A stretch of 43,489 bases of DNA from a virus: positions 1 to 43,489 of IMG/VR virus record IMGVR_UViG_3300045902_000159. One strand, written 5' to 3'. Shown here one piece after another: positions 31,136 to 39,846 of the stretch. The notes under the pieces are model-generated. The model ran no database searches, was not told where the DNA came from, and worked only from the letters and a program-made list of their open reading frames with translations. The position numbers were made by a program, and so were the translations under genes. Every line of letters starts with the position of its first letter. Position 1 is the stretch's first letter.

Positions 31136-32680
31136 TTAATCGTTTAAGAAATTTCCGTTAAAATCAAATATGTAACAATTGCGCAATGGAAATACGTTTA
31201 CGTCCCCTTCGGGGTCTTGGTCTGCACAAACAGTTGATCCCGTGATGTTAATGCCGGGAGTCAATTCGTCGCCTTCCACAAACACAGATGACACTCTTTT
31301 CAAATGCCATCGGTTGGTATCAATCAACTTAAATGTATAGCCATTGCCCCCCGAAACTTGTTGCCCTGTCGTCCCTTTAATTTCGCGTATGCGAACGGGT
31401 GTTGTTTCACCCATAAACCAATATTGTCCGTACCCATCTTTAAGTATAGCTATTAATGGGCGTTGTGATAAACGCAGGAACGCGTTTCTGTTTTCTTGCG
31501 AAACGAAAGACACAGCAGAATTTAGTGTATGAACGAACCGTACTCCATTGGAATCCCGCTGTTCTTCTAACGTTAATTCAGACACATATCTATTGATACA
31601 AAGTTCAAACCATGTGCCCGCTGAATTAACGATGGTTTGAATAATATCGTTTGCATCGGTACATACATGAGAGTAAAAATCTCGGTCTGTGATGTAGCAT
31701 GCTGTAATTCCACCAGCAACAGCTGGGGGACAACATATGAAGGTAGGGTATTCGTATGCTCTGGCATCTGTGTTTGGTGGTGGAACGGTTGTTGGTTCAT
31801 CGATAACAGGACTTTCGGGGGGGACTTCGGGCGTTGGGATACAACACCCCTGCACAATTGTCTCATAATCCAAGCCAATATTTGTAATCGAACCGACATA
31901 TATACATGCTAATTGAAGTCCATCGCAAATATCAATAGCAGGCAGTCGCGCAGTCCAAGCGTCAATGCTTGTAACCACTTCCATAACACCATTACCTAAG
32001 TGCGTTACCGTGCCATTATAAAAAGGCAACCAACGTACATCCGTTATGGTTTGCGCCCATCCGTCGTAAAACTCATTTTCAGTAGCATATGATTTAACGG
32101 ACAGACCTAAATAGTAAAATGCGCCGGTCGAAAATTGGCAATTCGGAGGCTCTCCCGGACTACCAATAGGATCAATCGCATAACGGTAATCCGTTCCACT
32201 CGCACCGAAAACAACTCCGTTATTTATGAATCTAAATCGAAATATGTGTGTATTGGGCGGGTATTGGGAACAATCTATTTCATCGAGTCCGGGCGGAAAC
32301 GGCTCGCATTCAATAATAAACGTGTCCCTTGTTTCATCCCATTGTACCGTTGAACCCTTATTATCATATACATAAACAGGATCACCGCAACAAGCCTCGT
32401 CAATATCAAAGGTTATTGTTATGGTTCTATCAAAAACAGTAGCAATGAGGTTTCTATTATTTCTTGCATCAACTAACGTAGGATCAGTACAACCACCATT
32501 GAGCGCGGTGGCGATTCGGCTTGCGGTGTCTTGCGGATTTACCCCCTGTATATAGTTGAAAAGCCCGCCACATGTAGCTAAGTTAAGTTCAAAACCACAT
32601 GAATCAGGATCACCTATTTGTATGAATGAAGCAGTAGGGTTTGAAAACGGGACTGCAATACTTACCGACGCTCTTATCAT
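31136..32680 (-). CDS. Cys-rich tail or adhesin protein (514 aa)
   Basis: Beta-rich with many Cys pairs (DEACCGDPVYVYDNKG, IVQGCCIPTPEVPPE, FICCPPAVAGGITACY), Pro-rich linkers and Ig-like strands. The Cys content is high for a phage virion protein and suggests disulfides or metal sites in an extracellular adhesin. It is followed by the fibre gene and preceded by a small gene (4-base overlap), so a host-recognition complex is likely. No named domain. Confidence 0.6.
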   Translation of the reverse strand: MIRASVSIAVPFSNPTASFIQIGDPDSCGFELNLATCGGLFNYIQGVNPQDTASRIATALNGGCTDPTLVDARNNRNLIATVFDRTITITFDIDEACCGDPVYVYDNKGSTVQWDETRDTFIIECEPFPPGLDEIDCSQYPPNTHIFRFRFINNGVVFGASGTDYRYAIDPIGSPGEPPNCQFSTGAFYYLGLSVKSYATENEFYDGWAQTITDVRWLPFYNGTVTHLGNGVMEVVTSIDAWTARLPAIDICDGLQLACIYVGSITNIGLDYETIVQGCCIPTPEVPPESPVIDEPTTVPPPNTDARAYEYPTFICCPPAVAGGITACYITDRDFYSHVCTDANDIIQTIVNSAGTWFELCINRYVSELTLEEQRDSNGVRFVHTLNSAVSFVSQENRNAFLRLSQRPLIAILKDGYGQYWFMGETTPVRIREIKGTTGQQVSGGNGYTFKLIDTNRWHLKRVSSVFVEGDELTPGINITGSTVCADQDPEGDVNVFPLRNCYIFDFNGNFLND

Positions 32681-33015
32681 AAATCACCTGCTATAATGTA
32701 CGAATCCTCATGAATAGGCAAAGGTTCGGGATCAATAAAGACGGCAGAATCGGCATAGCGCACATAATAATGTGTAGGTGCTTCGTCTAAATAAACAATT
32801 CCTGCGTCTCTATCTTCATCTGTTTTCGTATCCGTAACCTCAAAAGAAACTTGCCAAGCGTTGACTAATAATTCAACGTCTGCTATCACATATGTTTTCT
32901 TTTTAGTATTAATATCCTCAAAATAAATGCAACAAAAGGGATTTGTAAAAAGAGGCTTTTCACAATCCCTGTAAATAATGATGATATTAATCTTGTTACG
33001 GTACAATGATTCCAT
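32677..33015 (-). CDS. hypothetical virion-associated protein (112 aa)
   Basis: An acidic beta-type protein (IIIIYRDCEKPLFTNPFCCI, YVIADVELLVNAWQVSFEVT) located between the tail tube-like and the adhesin genes, overlapping the latter by 4 bases. A short terminator follows its upstream neighbour (33021-33050), so its own transcription probably relies on read-through or an unseen promoter. Confidence 0.6.
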   Translation of the reverse strand: MESLYRNKINIIIIYRDCEKPLFTNPFCCIYFEDINTKKKTYVIADVELLVNAWQVSFEVTDTKTDEDRDAGIVYLDEAPTHYYVRYADSAVFIDPEPLPIHEDSYIIAGDL

Positions 33016-33020
33016 GTTCC

Positions 33021-33050
33021 AAAAAAGGGGTAGTTGTTAGCCACCCCTTT
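33021..33050 (-). terminator. intrinsic terminator after the tail tube-like gene
   Basis: Minus strand: AAAGGGGT/ACCCCTTT stem (33043-33050, 33024-33031), loop of 11, followed by Ts (33021-33026 as A on plus). It likely limits transcription past the abundant capsid and tube genes. Confidence 0.8.
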
Positions 33051-33073
33051 ATATTATTATTTATATGCAGATA

Positions 33074-33667
33074 TTAAGGTACAAGCAATCCGTTAATCAC
33101 CGATTCAATTGTGGTAGGCGCGTTTGGGAGTAATTCAGCGTAAACGGGTGCAGACTCTGCGCCCAAGAGCGTGAAGTTCCAACCCGAAAAATCACCTTCC
33201 GCCTGCCCAAACGTTGCGCCTGTGTCGTTATCCGAAACGAGGTCCAACCCGTTTCCACCACCTACAATATAAGTAGTGTTTTCGCCAAGTGTTCCCGTGT
33301 TCAATCCTTTACCTTGTATGATCGCAACTACACGCGCGCCGACCATTTCGTTAAAGAAATTAATCATTGCTTGCCCGTGCAAATCTACCGAAAATCGCAC
33401 CATCGGACGGGCAAAAGATGCTCCCGTTGTCCGCAAACCCTCTATTAATCCTGTGAATCCCGCCGTCTGGGGCTTAAATTCACACTTATAAAGGATGGGC
33501 GTAACGGCTACCAAGTTCGTGATGGGTGCGGTTGGGGATGCACGCGTGATCGTGAGGTTTGTTGTATCCTTCCAATCATCAAAGTTCATAATCCACAAAC
33601 GCGAAACCCCGCCCGGTTCTAAGGGACGACAGCCCCTAACCAATCCTGCTGTTATTTCACAAGTCAT
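33074..33667 (-). CDS. major tail tube-like protein (197 aa)
   Basis: A beta-rich protein with the size of a tail tube subunit (TCEITAGLVRGCRPLEPGGV start; later FARPMVRFSVDLHGQAMINF, SGWNFTLLGAESAPVYAEL). Its gene directly follows the major capsid gene and is preceded by an AGGAGA ribosome-binding site (about 11 bases before the ATG), as expected for an abundant virion protein. A minor head protein would be the alternative. Confidence 0.65.
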   Translation of the reverse strand: MTCEITAGLVRGCRPLEPGGVSRLWIMNFDDWKDTTNLTITRASPTAPITNLVAVTPILYKCEFKPQTAGFTGLIEGLRTTGASFARPMVRFSVDLHGQAMINFFNEMVGARVVAIIQGKGLNTGTLGENTTYIVGGGNGLDLVSDNDTGATFGQAEGDFSGWNFTLLGAESAPVYAELLPNAPTTIESVINGLLVP

Positions 33668-33691
33668 GTTTATTCGTTCTCCTGTTTAAGA

Positions 33692-34642
33692 TTAAGCCTG
33701 CGCCCAAAGGGTGATATATTCAGGGTTATATATTTGCGTACCTAAAACAAAAGCCATCTTATAGTTAAGATAGTCTTCCATGCGCGGGCGCGCATCTTCT
33801 ACGCGAACTTGCCCAAAATCACTGACCAAGTCCGTGCCGATAAACAGATTTTCACGGAACGTAAAGAACATACGATCGTCTGTAATACCGTGCGATGCTT
33901 TGATCGGAATGCCATGCACAGACAAATTACCAGAACCATCACGCGTGATGGCAGGATAGTTTACGTTAGGTTGAGTTAAGGCTATGTTGATAAGATTCAA
34001 CGTCTTTGCCGAAACACCCAAGTATAACTGATTTTTGAGGGATGGTTTAAGGAATATTTGTTGATTAATCAACGCATATAATCCATTGATCTCATCCAAT
34101 ACGTTCGTAACCGTAAGCGCGGGACGACCAGCATACAGCGTAGCACCCGTAACCTCATTATCCATAATCGTTAACAAACCATCAAACAATGTTAATGGGT
34201 TCAATGGGTTTGCGGGTAACGCACTGTTAGCCTGCCATACATACACCTCCAATTGCTCTGCTGTTTTTTCAACTAAGATACGTTGGATGTATTCTTCAAG
34301 TGTTGGATTATCTCCATTGTGCGCACCCGGACGCGATTTATAATTACCCGCCTCGTCAAATAAATAGTTTAAGGTATCGAAACAGATTTGACCCTCATTC
34401 TTTAATTTGACAGCAGTAATTAAACGTTCGTCAAGTGTCCATGTTACGGTTGGCGTGAAGTCGCAATTATATTCTTTGATCGCGTTCGTAATATCTAACG
34501 TAGGGAGGTGCATTGTTCTTTTTACATCCTCAATCAGATACGCCATTTGGTTCTCAATCGAGAACATACTGAGAAAGGAATTCATTAATATCCTTTCTCC
34601 CCATACTTTCCCGTAATTCGCGGGATTAACAACTAAAGCCAT
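33692..34642 (-). CDS. major capsid protein (HK97 fold)
   Basis: At 316 residues this is near the usual HK97-fold size. N-terminal ANYGKVWGERILMNSFLSMF, an E-loop/P-domain region (SRPGAHNGDNPTLEEYIQRI), and a C-terminal A-domain (DARPRMEDYLNYKMAFVLGTQ) fit the fold. It follows the prohead protease-scaffold gene (24 bases), the canonical order, and lies before the tail tube-like gene. No N-terminal propeptide is evident. Confidence 0.8.
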   Translation of the reverse strand: MALVVNPANYGKVWGERILMNSFLSMFSIENQMAYLIEDVKRTMHLPTLDITNAIKEYNCDFTPTVTWTLDERLITAVKLKNEGQICFDTLNYLFDEAGNYKSRPGAHNGDNPTLEEYIQRILVEKTAEQLEVYVWQANSALPANPLNPLTLFDGLLTIMDNEVTGATLYAGRPALTVTNVLDEINGLYALINQQIFLKPSLKNQLYLGVSAKTLNLINIALTQPNVNYPAITRDGSGNLSVHGIPIKASHGITDDRMFFTFRENLFIGTDLVSDFGQVRVEDARPRMEDYLNYKMAFVLGTQIYNPEYITLWAQA

Positions 34643-34666
34643 TTATGAGTTAGTTTATTGTTGTTC

Positions 34667-36079
34667 TTATTTAGATACTTTTTTTGCGTTTCGTTCGGCA
34701 ACAATCGCATGGAACATCTCACGGCGTTGCTTTTCCGGATCATTGCTTCTCATGGATTTTTGCGATTCCATGTGTTGTGTTGCTTTTGCGTTGCCCGTCC
34801 ACTTTGCACCCGGCACAGCGGATAAGGCTTGCGACATCTTTTCAATTTGAGACTCCATCGCCTCCTTATCGCACTTGAATTGCTCGCGCATTTCTTCGGT
34901 AGCGGTCTGCATACCTTCAACAATGCCAAGCACTTTCATAAGTGCCTCTTTGAGACTTTCGATTTCAGACATTTCGGTATTTTCAGCAGGCTTTTCGGTT
35001 CCCATTTCAGCCTCTTTCTGCCGTTTTTCAGCCAACTTGCCACCCGAAACAACCAAAATATCCCCCGAATCCGTCATGTGTTCGCCATCAGGCGCAACAC
35101 CCGTCGAACCATCCTCCGCAACAACAAAGACTTCGCCTGTCGCAGAATCAACATAAATACCTGTGCCGTCTTCTAAACGATAGTTTGGTTGAACAGCCAT
35201 TTGTTGCTCCATTTCTTCGACTAATTCGGCTTCACCTGCCGTTACTTCCAACTTTTTACCGTCTTCTGTAATGTACTCGCCGTCAGTCAGGGGTTCTGTA
35301 ACGCCGTCTTCGGCACACAACACTCTTGCCTTACCTGTTTTGTCGATCGTAACGCTAAGTTTTTCCGTCCAATTTCTTCCGCCGAGCGCGAAGCCTTCGG
35401 GACGGATAATCGTAACGGATTGCGTAGCGGTCAGTTGAACACGTTTTTGATTCTTATTATCCTTAGACATAAGAACACGGTCAACTCTTTTCATTAACTT
35501 GTTTACTTGCGCTTCAAAACGCTTTGCAATATCTTCTGCTACACTCATTTCATCTTGATTTGATAGTTTAATATGATTGAAAGCACCCTCTAATGAGAAT
35601 CCTTTTACTAAACCCGATTCCACTAATTTCTCCCATTGTCCCGCGTCCTCTACCTTAACACCAATGCACCACGTACCAACGGGCAAATCCATATCCAATC
35701 CAACCGCCTTTGATTTGTCGTTATTTTTATCTCGTATGATCCAACTTTCAGCTACAAAACCCGTAATGGGTTCATTAGAATGCTCGAGATTTAGGTTGAG
35801 TTGTTTACCTGTTTTAACGAACTTATAAGCTACATTCTGAATCGTATCGGCACTTGCTTTAATGTAATACTCCACACCGTCATCATTACGATAGATCGGT
35901 TGTTCGGGTATCAATACAGCACCGTACAACATTTGTTCAGCTAATACGACTTTGCGGACGGGTTCATTTTCCGCGAGAGCAACGAACCCTACACGGATAG
36001 CGGGCGTTGCAACCAAGCTGATTGCATCAACCCCCAACTCATCATCTCCGTCAATTGTTAAGTCGTAAACAGGTAACAT
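34667..36079 (-). CDS. XkdF-like prohead protease fused to a scaffold-like region
   Basis: The first ~170 residues match Peptidase_S78_2/XkdF proteases: YGAVLIPEQPIYRNDDGVEY, then His100 (NLEHSNEPITGFV) and Ser162 (VKGFSLEGAF), the expected catalytic pair. Residues ~175-470 are a charged, helical, Glu/Lys-rich region with repeated EYITEDGKKLEVTAGEAEL- and HMTDSGDILVVSGGKLAE-type segments, and a coiled-coil C-terminus (IESLKEALMKVLGIVEGMQT), consistent with an internal scaffold that the protease removes. It would shape and then mature the capsid. Confidence 0.85.
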   Translation of the reverse strand: MLPVYDLTIDGDDELGVDAISLVATPAIRVGFVALAENEPVRKVVLAEQMLYGAVLIPEQPIYRNDDGVEYYIKASADTIQNVAYKFVKTGKQLNLNLEHSNEPITGFVAESWIIRDKNNDKSKAVGLDMDLPVGTWCIGVKVEDAGQWEKLVESGLVKGFSLEGAFNHIKLSNQDEMSVAEDIAKRFEAQVNKLMKRVDRVLMSKDNKNQKRVQLTATQSVTIIRPEGFALGGRNWTEKLSVTIDKTGKARVLCAEDGVTEPLTDGEYITEDGKKLEVTAGEAELVEEMEQQMAVQPNYRLEDGTGIYVDSATGEVFVVAEDGSTGVAPDGEHMTDSGDILVVSGGKLAEKRQKEAEMGTEKPAENTEMSEIESLKEALMKVLGIVEGMQTATEEMREQFKCDKEAMESQIEKMSQALSAVPGAKWTGNAKATQHMESQKSMRSNDPEKQRREMFHAIVAERNAKKVSK

Positions 36080-36095
36080 AATAACGTAATTGATA

Positions 36096-36103
36096 CAAAA
36101 TTA
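36096..36103 (-). promoter_or_regulatory. leftward promoter of the head gene cluster (-7 box)
   Basis: Minus strand TAATTTTG (TAnnTTTG), with ATTG about 20 bases upstream as a near -33. The prohead gene ATG at 36079 follows. It faces away from the rightward promoter at 36221. Confidence 0.6.
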
Positions 36104-36142
36104 AAACCACATAAAACAATTATCAATATGTGAGTAGCGATA

Positions 36143-36167
36143 TGTAATAGTGTGTAATGATGTGTAA
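36143..36167. promoter_or_regulatory. three TGTAA boxes spaced 10 bp (iteron-like operator)
   Basis: TGTAA at 36143, 36153 and 36163, each 10 bases apart (one helical turn), between the divergent head and connector promoters. Same-face repeats are typical of operators bound by cooperating ribbon-helix-helix repressors. The GTGTAAT half-site also builds the palindrome at 15998-16016. Confidence 0.5.
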
Positions 36168-36220
36168 CGTTCTAAGTATTTTTAACTAAATGCGTTTATG
36201 TGAATACCGATTCTTTCGTA

Positions 36221-36228
36221 TATTTTTG
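36221..36228 (+). promoter_or_regulatory. rightward promoter of the connector-to-terminase operon (-7 box)
   Basis: TATTTTTG (TAnnTTTG) is preceded by TATG 20 bases upstream as a partial -33. Its expected start site overlaps the ATG at 36233, giving a leaderless first gene. Confidence 0.55.
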
Positions 36229-36232
36229 CAAC

Positions 36233-36412
36233 ATGAAACTGATTCCAAAACGCGATGTATCGCAAGGTAAACGACAGTTCTTTCATCGGTATGTTCACAC
36301 GAATAAACCTTTGATGCAAAAACTATCGGACGCTGGTTATTCAGTTCATCAAAAGCAACTGAAGCCCGCGCAGGTCAAGATCATTGAACAGCATTTCAAC
36401 AACGGAGAATGA
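36233..36412 (+). CDS. small basic protein, first gene of the rightward operon (59 aa)
   Basis: A small Lys/Gln-rich protein (MKLIPKRDVSQGKRQFFHRY) without a recognised domain. The ATG at 36233, four bases after the -7 box, is preferred to a GTG at 36200 that overlaps the promoter. Its stop overlaps the next gene as ATGA. Confidence 0.65.
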   Translation: MKLIPKRDVSQGKRQFFHRYVHTNKPLMQKLSDAGYSVHQKQLKPAQVKIIEQHFNNGE

Positions 36413-37491
36413 TATTTACGAGGGGACAGCAATTAGATATTACGTTTTATGATGTTGGCATGAAGGCTAATATCATACAGCTATCGCAATCGCTGGGCAT
36501 CCGCAAAGTCAAACTATCTCGTCCGCCTTCGATTCTGTACATTGATCCCCGCGTCAAGTTAGACACATCTAAATTAGACCTCATAAAGAACCAAATCCGT
36601 GAACGTATATTTGTATTAGGGTGGAACGCGTCAGGGGAACAAACATTGCCCGCATTATCATATGAAAGCCCGCGCGGGCTTTATCGGTATTTGACAGGTA
36701 CGTTATTTAATTCCTTACGCGTGTACACGATTGGAAACGATCAATTAGCAATGGAGTTCCGCTATCCGGAAGTGATCTTAGCAACATTAGAAGATAGATA
36801 TGGGCTTACCTTCCAATGGTCGGATTATGAAATTGCGTTCGTAGATAAATTACAATCTGATGAAGCAACCCGAATCGGCATCCCGCCATTAGGCGAAACT
36901 TCACGCGCGGAACGCATAGCCGGACTTGTTGACCCTGATGCGTTACGGATATTGCAAGAAAGGGATAGTAAGCGTGCAAAATCGTTAGAAGAAGAGCGCA
37001 AACGTTTGCAGGATGAAAAGGAAGCATACGAAAACGCGAAGAAAGCGCGTGAAGAGTCCGACGAGCGGAACACGAGGGAGCGTAGTGAACGTGATCGCAC
37101 GGCATCGCCCGTATTAAGCCAAACCCATGAAGTACGCTACGATCCACGCGCGCCTCTTGATATATTGGATTATACAGATTTAGAGAATCGCATTAAAGGC
37201 AGGATTCGGAATTTAGGTTTAGACGCAAGCGATAGCCTAATCCCTGCCCGTTATCGTGAGGATATTATAGACTACCGTACGATTCAATCTATCAAGATAA
37301 CTAAGCCAACGGCAGGGACTTTACGAATGAAAGTTATCTATTATGATGATGACGTAATTCGTGCAGAGAATCAAGCAGGTGCGGTTTATGACTTTGCGCC
37401 TTCTGATATTGCGTACATAGATTCGATCGTTACGCGTAAATTGAATATGAAAAACTTAACTAAAAACATTGATACCCAAAAAGTTAACTAA
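36409..37491 (+). CDS. duplicated-domain connector-like protein with coiled-coil linker (360 aa)
   Basis: Two similar domains, about residues 57-148 and 256-341, share LIKNQIRERIFVLGWNASGE with LENRIKGRIRNLGLDASD, and SDYEIAFVDKL with SDIAYIDSI. They are joined by a highly charged helical segment (185-232, LEEERKRLQDEKEAYENAKK). The N-terminal ~50 residues are an extra strand-rich piece. It lies at the start of the rightward operon and resembles neck or tail-completion modules, but I cannot name it. The duplication is visible directly. Confidence 0.6.
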   Translation: MIFTRGQQLDITFYDVGMKANIIQLSQSLGIRKVKLSRPPSILYIDPRVKLDTSKLDLIKNQIRERIFVLGWNASGEQTLPALSYESPRGLYRYLTGTLFNSLRVYTIGNDQLAMEFRYPEVILATLEDRYGLTFQWSDYEIAFVDKLQSDEATRIGIPPLGETSRAERIAGLVDPDALRILQERDSKRAKSLEEERKRLQDEKEAYENAKKAREESDERNTRERSERDRTASPVLSQTHEVRYDPRAPLDILDYTDLENRIKGRIRNLGLDASDSLIPARYREDIIDYRTIQSIKITKPTAGTLRMKVIYYDDDVIRAENQAGAVYDFAPSDIAYIDSIVTRKLNMKNLTKNIDTQKVN

Positions 37492-38048
37492 TGGAATCAG
37501 TTACATATAGCAGGGCTGACATAACTTTTGACGGGGCTACACTATCTAACATGTGGGCAATCGTCAAAGCGGGTGTTCAAGTTGAAATATTTGTCAAAGG
37601 CGAAGAGGTAAAGATTCGTAAGACAAGCGATAATACCCTTTACATCTTTGACGAAGAAACACGGGTTTATATTACCTACCCTAATCCCGCTTTAATGCCT
37701 GCCGATTTGGCGTTGATTAATGGTTGGGTAAGTGTGGCGGGTGGTGGAGGCGCATCGGAAGCGACATTGCAGGATATACTTGATAATCAAACCAACGGCA
37801 GTCAGGTAGCGCAAGTAACAGGAAGTATTACGGCAACAACCGTTAATACGTCCTATGCGGTTCGCTCGGATAGTGCATCGGCTACGATAACATATGTCGG
37901 AAAGGCTGAAATCGGCAGTAACGAAAGTTCGCCCGTCTGGCAAATTATGCGCATAACTTCGGGCGTTTCGGGTGAAACGATTGAATACGCCGGCACGGGT
38001 CTATTCGATCAGGTTTGGGCAAATAGAGCATCATTAACTTACGCATAG
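37491..38048 (+). CDS. hypothetical virion protein, possible decoration or fibre (185 aa)
   Basis: Beta-rich Gly/Thr/Ser-rich protein (ESVTYSRADITFDGATLSN) with a glycine-rich turn (VSVAGGGGASEATLQDIL) and strands to the end (ETIEYAGTGLFDQVWANRA). Coupled by TAATG to the connector-like gene. No domain named. Confidence 0.55.
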   Translation: MESVTYSRADITFDGATLSNMWAIVKAGVQVEIFVKGEEVKIRKTSDNTLYIFDEETRVYITYPNPALMPADLALINGWVSVAGGGGASEATLQDILDNQTNGSQVAQVTGSITATTVNTSYAVRSDSASATITYVGKAEIGSNESSPVWQIMRITSGVSGETIEYAGTGLFDQVWANRASLTYA

Positions 38049-38050
38049 TT

Positions 38051-38863
38051 ATGGGAAAAGGTAAATCATATATCGACTTAATTACGGGTGATGTACTATT
38101 GCTCAAAGATTTGGGTTTAGAATCCTATCCCGGTTTCCCACTTGAAGAAAACTTTGTAACTTCTTTGACGGGTGCGGATATTCCTATGTTCAACACGGCA
38201 ACGGGTGGCGCGCCGTCCCCCACACAAGGCACGCCGGAATTCAATCACGATGGCATCCGTCGCCTTTTGACCGGCAGTAGTATAAACGTAGGACAGTGCA
38301 TTGATTCGCTAGCCGGTGCGGTTGGCGGGGGTGGTATTAACATTTCGCGCTGTGTTGCAGAGGTGGTCTGGCAGATGAAAGCGATTGCTCCAAGCCCCAC
38401 GTTTTCGGGGACAAACAGCCAAATGGCATGTTTTGGATGGGCAAACACAAATTCATTTACACCTGCGTTTGCGATGTTTTGGTACTTTGACTATGCAGGT
38501 TTCGGGAACTCAAATCAATGGCGGTTTCGGGTGATTGGAACGGGCGGAACATATAATCTTAATACGGGCGTGGAATGGTCAACATCGGTAGATCGGTGGC
38601 ACACCTTCGGGATTCGGATTTATACGGGCGCGCCCTTTGCGGCAAATCAACGCATTGAAATATATGCTGGCATAGAAGGCGTGCAGGATTATATCTTAAT
38701 CAACACCATCACGGAAGCTATGTTATTGGGTTCGGGCGTTACTTTCCCTGCGAACGGCGTTCCGAATTTTAATCTCGTTTTCGGTAACCGTAAGCCGGCT
38801 GGCACTACTGTACAGCGTGAACTAAGATCGGACTATATTTACATTGATAAAAGTATCGTATAA
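38051..38863 (+). CDS. concanavalin/lectin-like virion protein (270 aa)
   Basis: The long middle has the strand pattern of a lectin-like jelly roll: VAEVVWQMKAIAPSPTFSGT, FGWANTNSFTPAFAMFWYFD, SNQWRFRVIGTGGTYNLNTG, ending NLVFGNRKPAGTTVQRELRS. Such folds bind host surface glycans. It lies between the small virion genes and the holin and shares a TAATG with the next gene. Confidence 0.6.
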   Translation: MGKGKSYIDLITGDVLLLKDLGLESYPGFPLEENFVTSLTGADIPMFNTATGGAPSPTQGTPEFNHDGIRRLLTGSSINVGQCIDSLAGAVGGGGINISRCVAEVVWQMKAIAPSPTFSGTNSQMACFGWANTNSFTPAFAMFWYFDYAGFGNSNQWRFRVIGTGGTYNLNTGVEWSTSVDRWHTFGIRIYTGAPFAANQRIEIYAGIEGVQDYILINTITEAMLLGSGVTFPANGVPNFNLVFGNRKPAGTTVQRELRSDYIYIDKSIV

Positions 38864-39345
38864 TGGCATTAGATTTTTTACTTGAAACGCGCAGTACGGT
38901 CGCGAAATCCAAAATCACAGCGGGGACTCCGGCAGATTTGAAAATTGATTTTTTAGGCTCGGGGGTTAAGTTTGCAGACCCGTCCGACTTTTCAAAATGG
39001 AGTTTGCAACTTATTGTAAGCAATATTCATATACACGGTATTGAATACGATATTCAGTACGATACAGCTGGCATGTTGGTCAATGGTTGTGAGTTCCTTG
39101 TTCCTGAAGAATGGCATCAATACTTACCTGTGTTCAATATACCGGACGCGGGTGATACGATAATTTCCCTACCCTCCGCCGGGCTTGTTATGACATCCGA
39201 TACACAATTTATTTCCGGTGTGTCATATGTACTTAAGAAAGGCAGTGAATATTGGGTGCGATTGGTTGCGGGTTCAATGGTATCTGCAAAAAGATTCAAA
39301 GGTGGCGTTCGCTGGCTTAGTGAAACTAATTACGTAACAGCTTAA
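38863..39345 (+). CDS. hypothetical virion protein (160 aa)
   Basis: Beta-rich (FLLETRSTVAKSKITAGTPA, then GIEYDIQYDTAGMLVNGCEF and KGGVRWLSETNYVTA) with one central acidic stretch. It follows the lectin-like gene (TAATG) and precedes the holin (3-base gap), likely a small decoration or adhesin partner. Unrecognised. Confidence 0.55.
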   Translation: MALDFLLETRSTVAKSKITAGTPADLKIDFLGSGVKFADPSDFSKWSLQLIVSNIHIHGIEYDIQYDTAGMLVNGCEFLVPEEWHQYLPVFNIPDAGDTIISLPSAGLVMTSDTQFISGVSYVLKKGSEYWVRLVAGSMVSAKRFKGGVRWLSETNYVTA

Positions 39346-39348
39346 TAT

Positions 39349-39846
39349 ATGATCTCTTTAGACTACATAACAACGAAAGGAATGTACAGGCTTTTGGAAG
39401 TTGCGCCCTATGGCGGGATTGCGGGGTTTTTTCTCGCGCTGTTTGAGAAATACGTGTTTGCGGATTGGGAGTTTCTCGGATTCCTTTTTGTGCTATCAGT
39501 AACCGATACAATGCTTGGAATGTACTTTGCATGGAAAGAACATAAGTTCAGCAGTCAGGGGTATAAGCGGGTATTCGGGAAAATGATCGTTTATTCTGCC
39601 TTAATTATCCTTTGCCACGTATTACAACATATTCCTATATCAGGCATTGGACAGACGGTTTTTAGCATCGTGAAATACGGTATTTATTGCAGTCTCATTA
39701 TCAATGAAACCGTATCAATCCTTACGAATGCAGGAAAGTTGGGTTATGCTATTCCCGCATGGATATTAAAACGACTGTCTGATTTTAACGAAAAGGGCGA
39801 ATACATTAACAAGAAAGCAGATGATACAACTAATAACGCAGGCTGA
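39349..39846 (+). CDS. phage holin (PF05105-like)
   Basis: The 165-residue protein has four hydrophobic helices (about 20-32, 38-61, 77-95, 105-122) and the holin-4 signature VTDTMLGMYFAWKEHKFSSQ with GYKRVFGKMIVYSALI. It would form the inner-membrane lesion that releases the murein enzyme. Its gene is not next to the YkuD-like enzyme, so lysis genes are split; it overlaps the next gene by 26 bases. Confidence 0.8.
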   Translation: MISLDYITTKGMYRLLEVAPYGGIAGFFLALFEKYVFADWEFLGFLFVLSVTDTMLGMYFAWKEHKFSSQGYKRVFGKMIVYSALIILCHVLQHIPISGIGQTVFSIVKYGIYCSLIINETVSILTNAGKLGYAIPAWILKRLSDFNEKGEYINKKADDTTNNAG

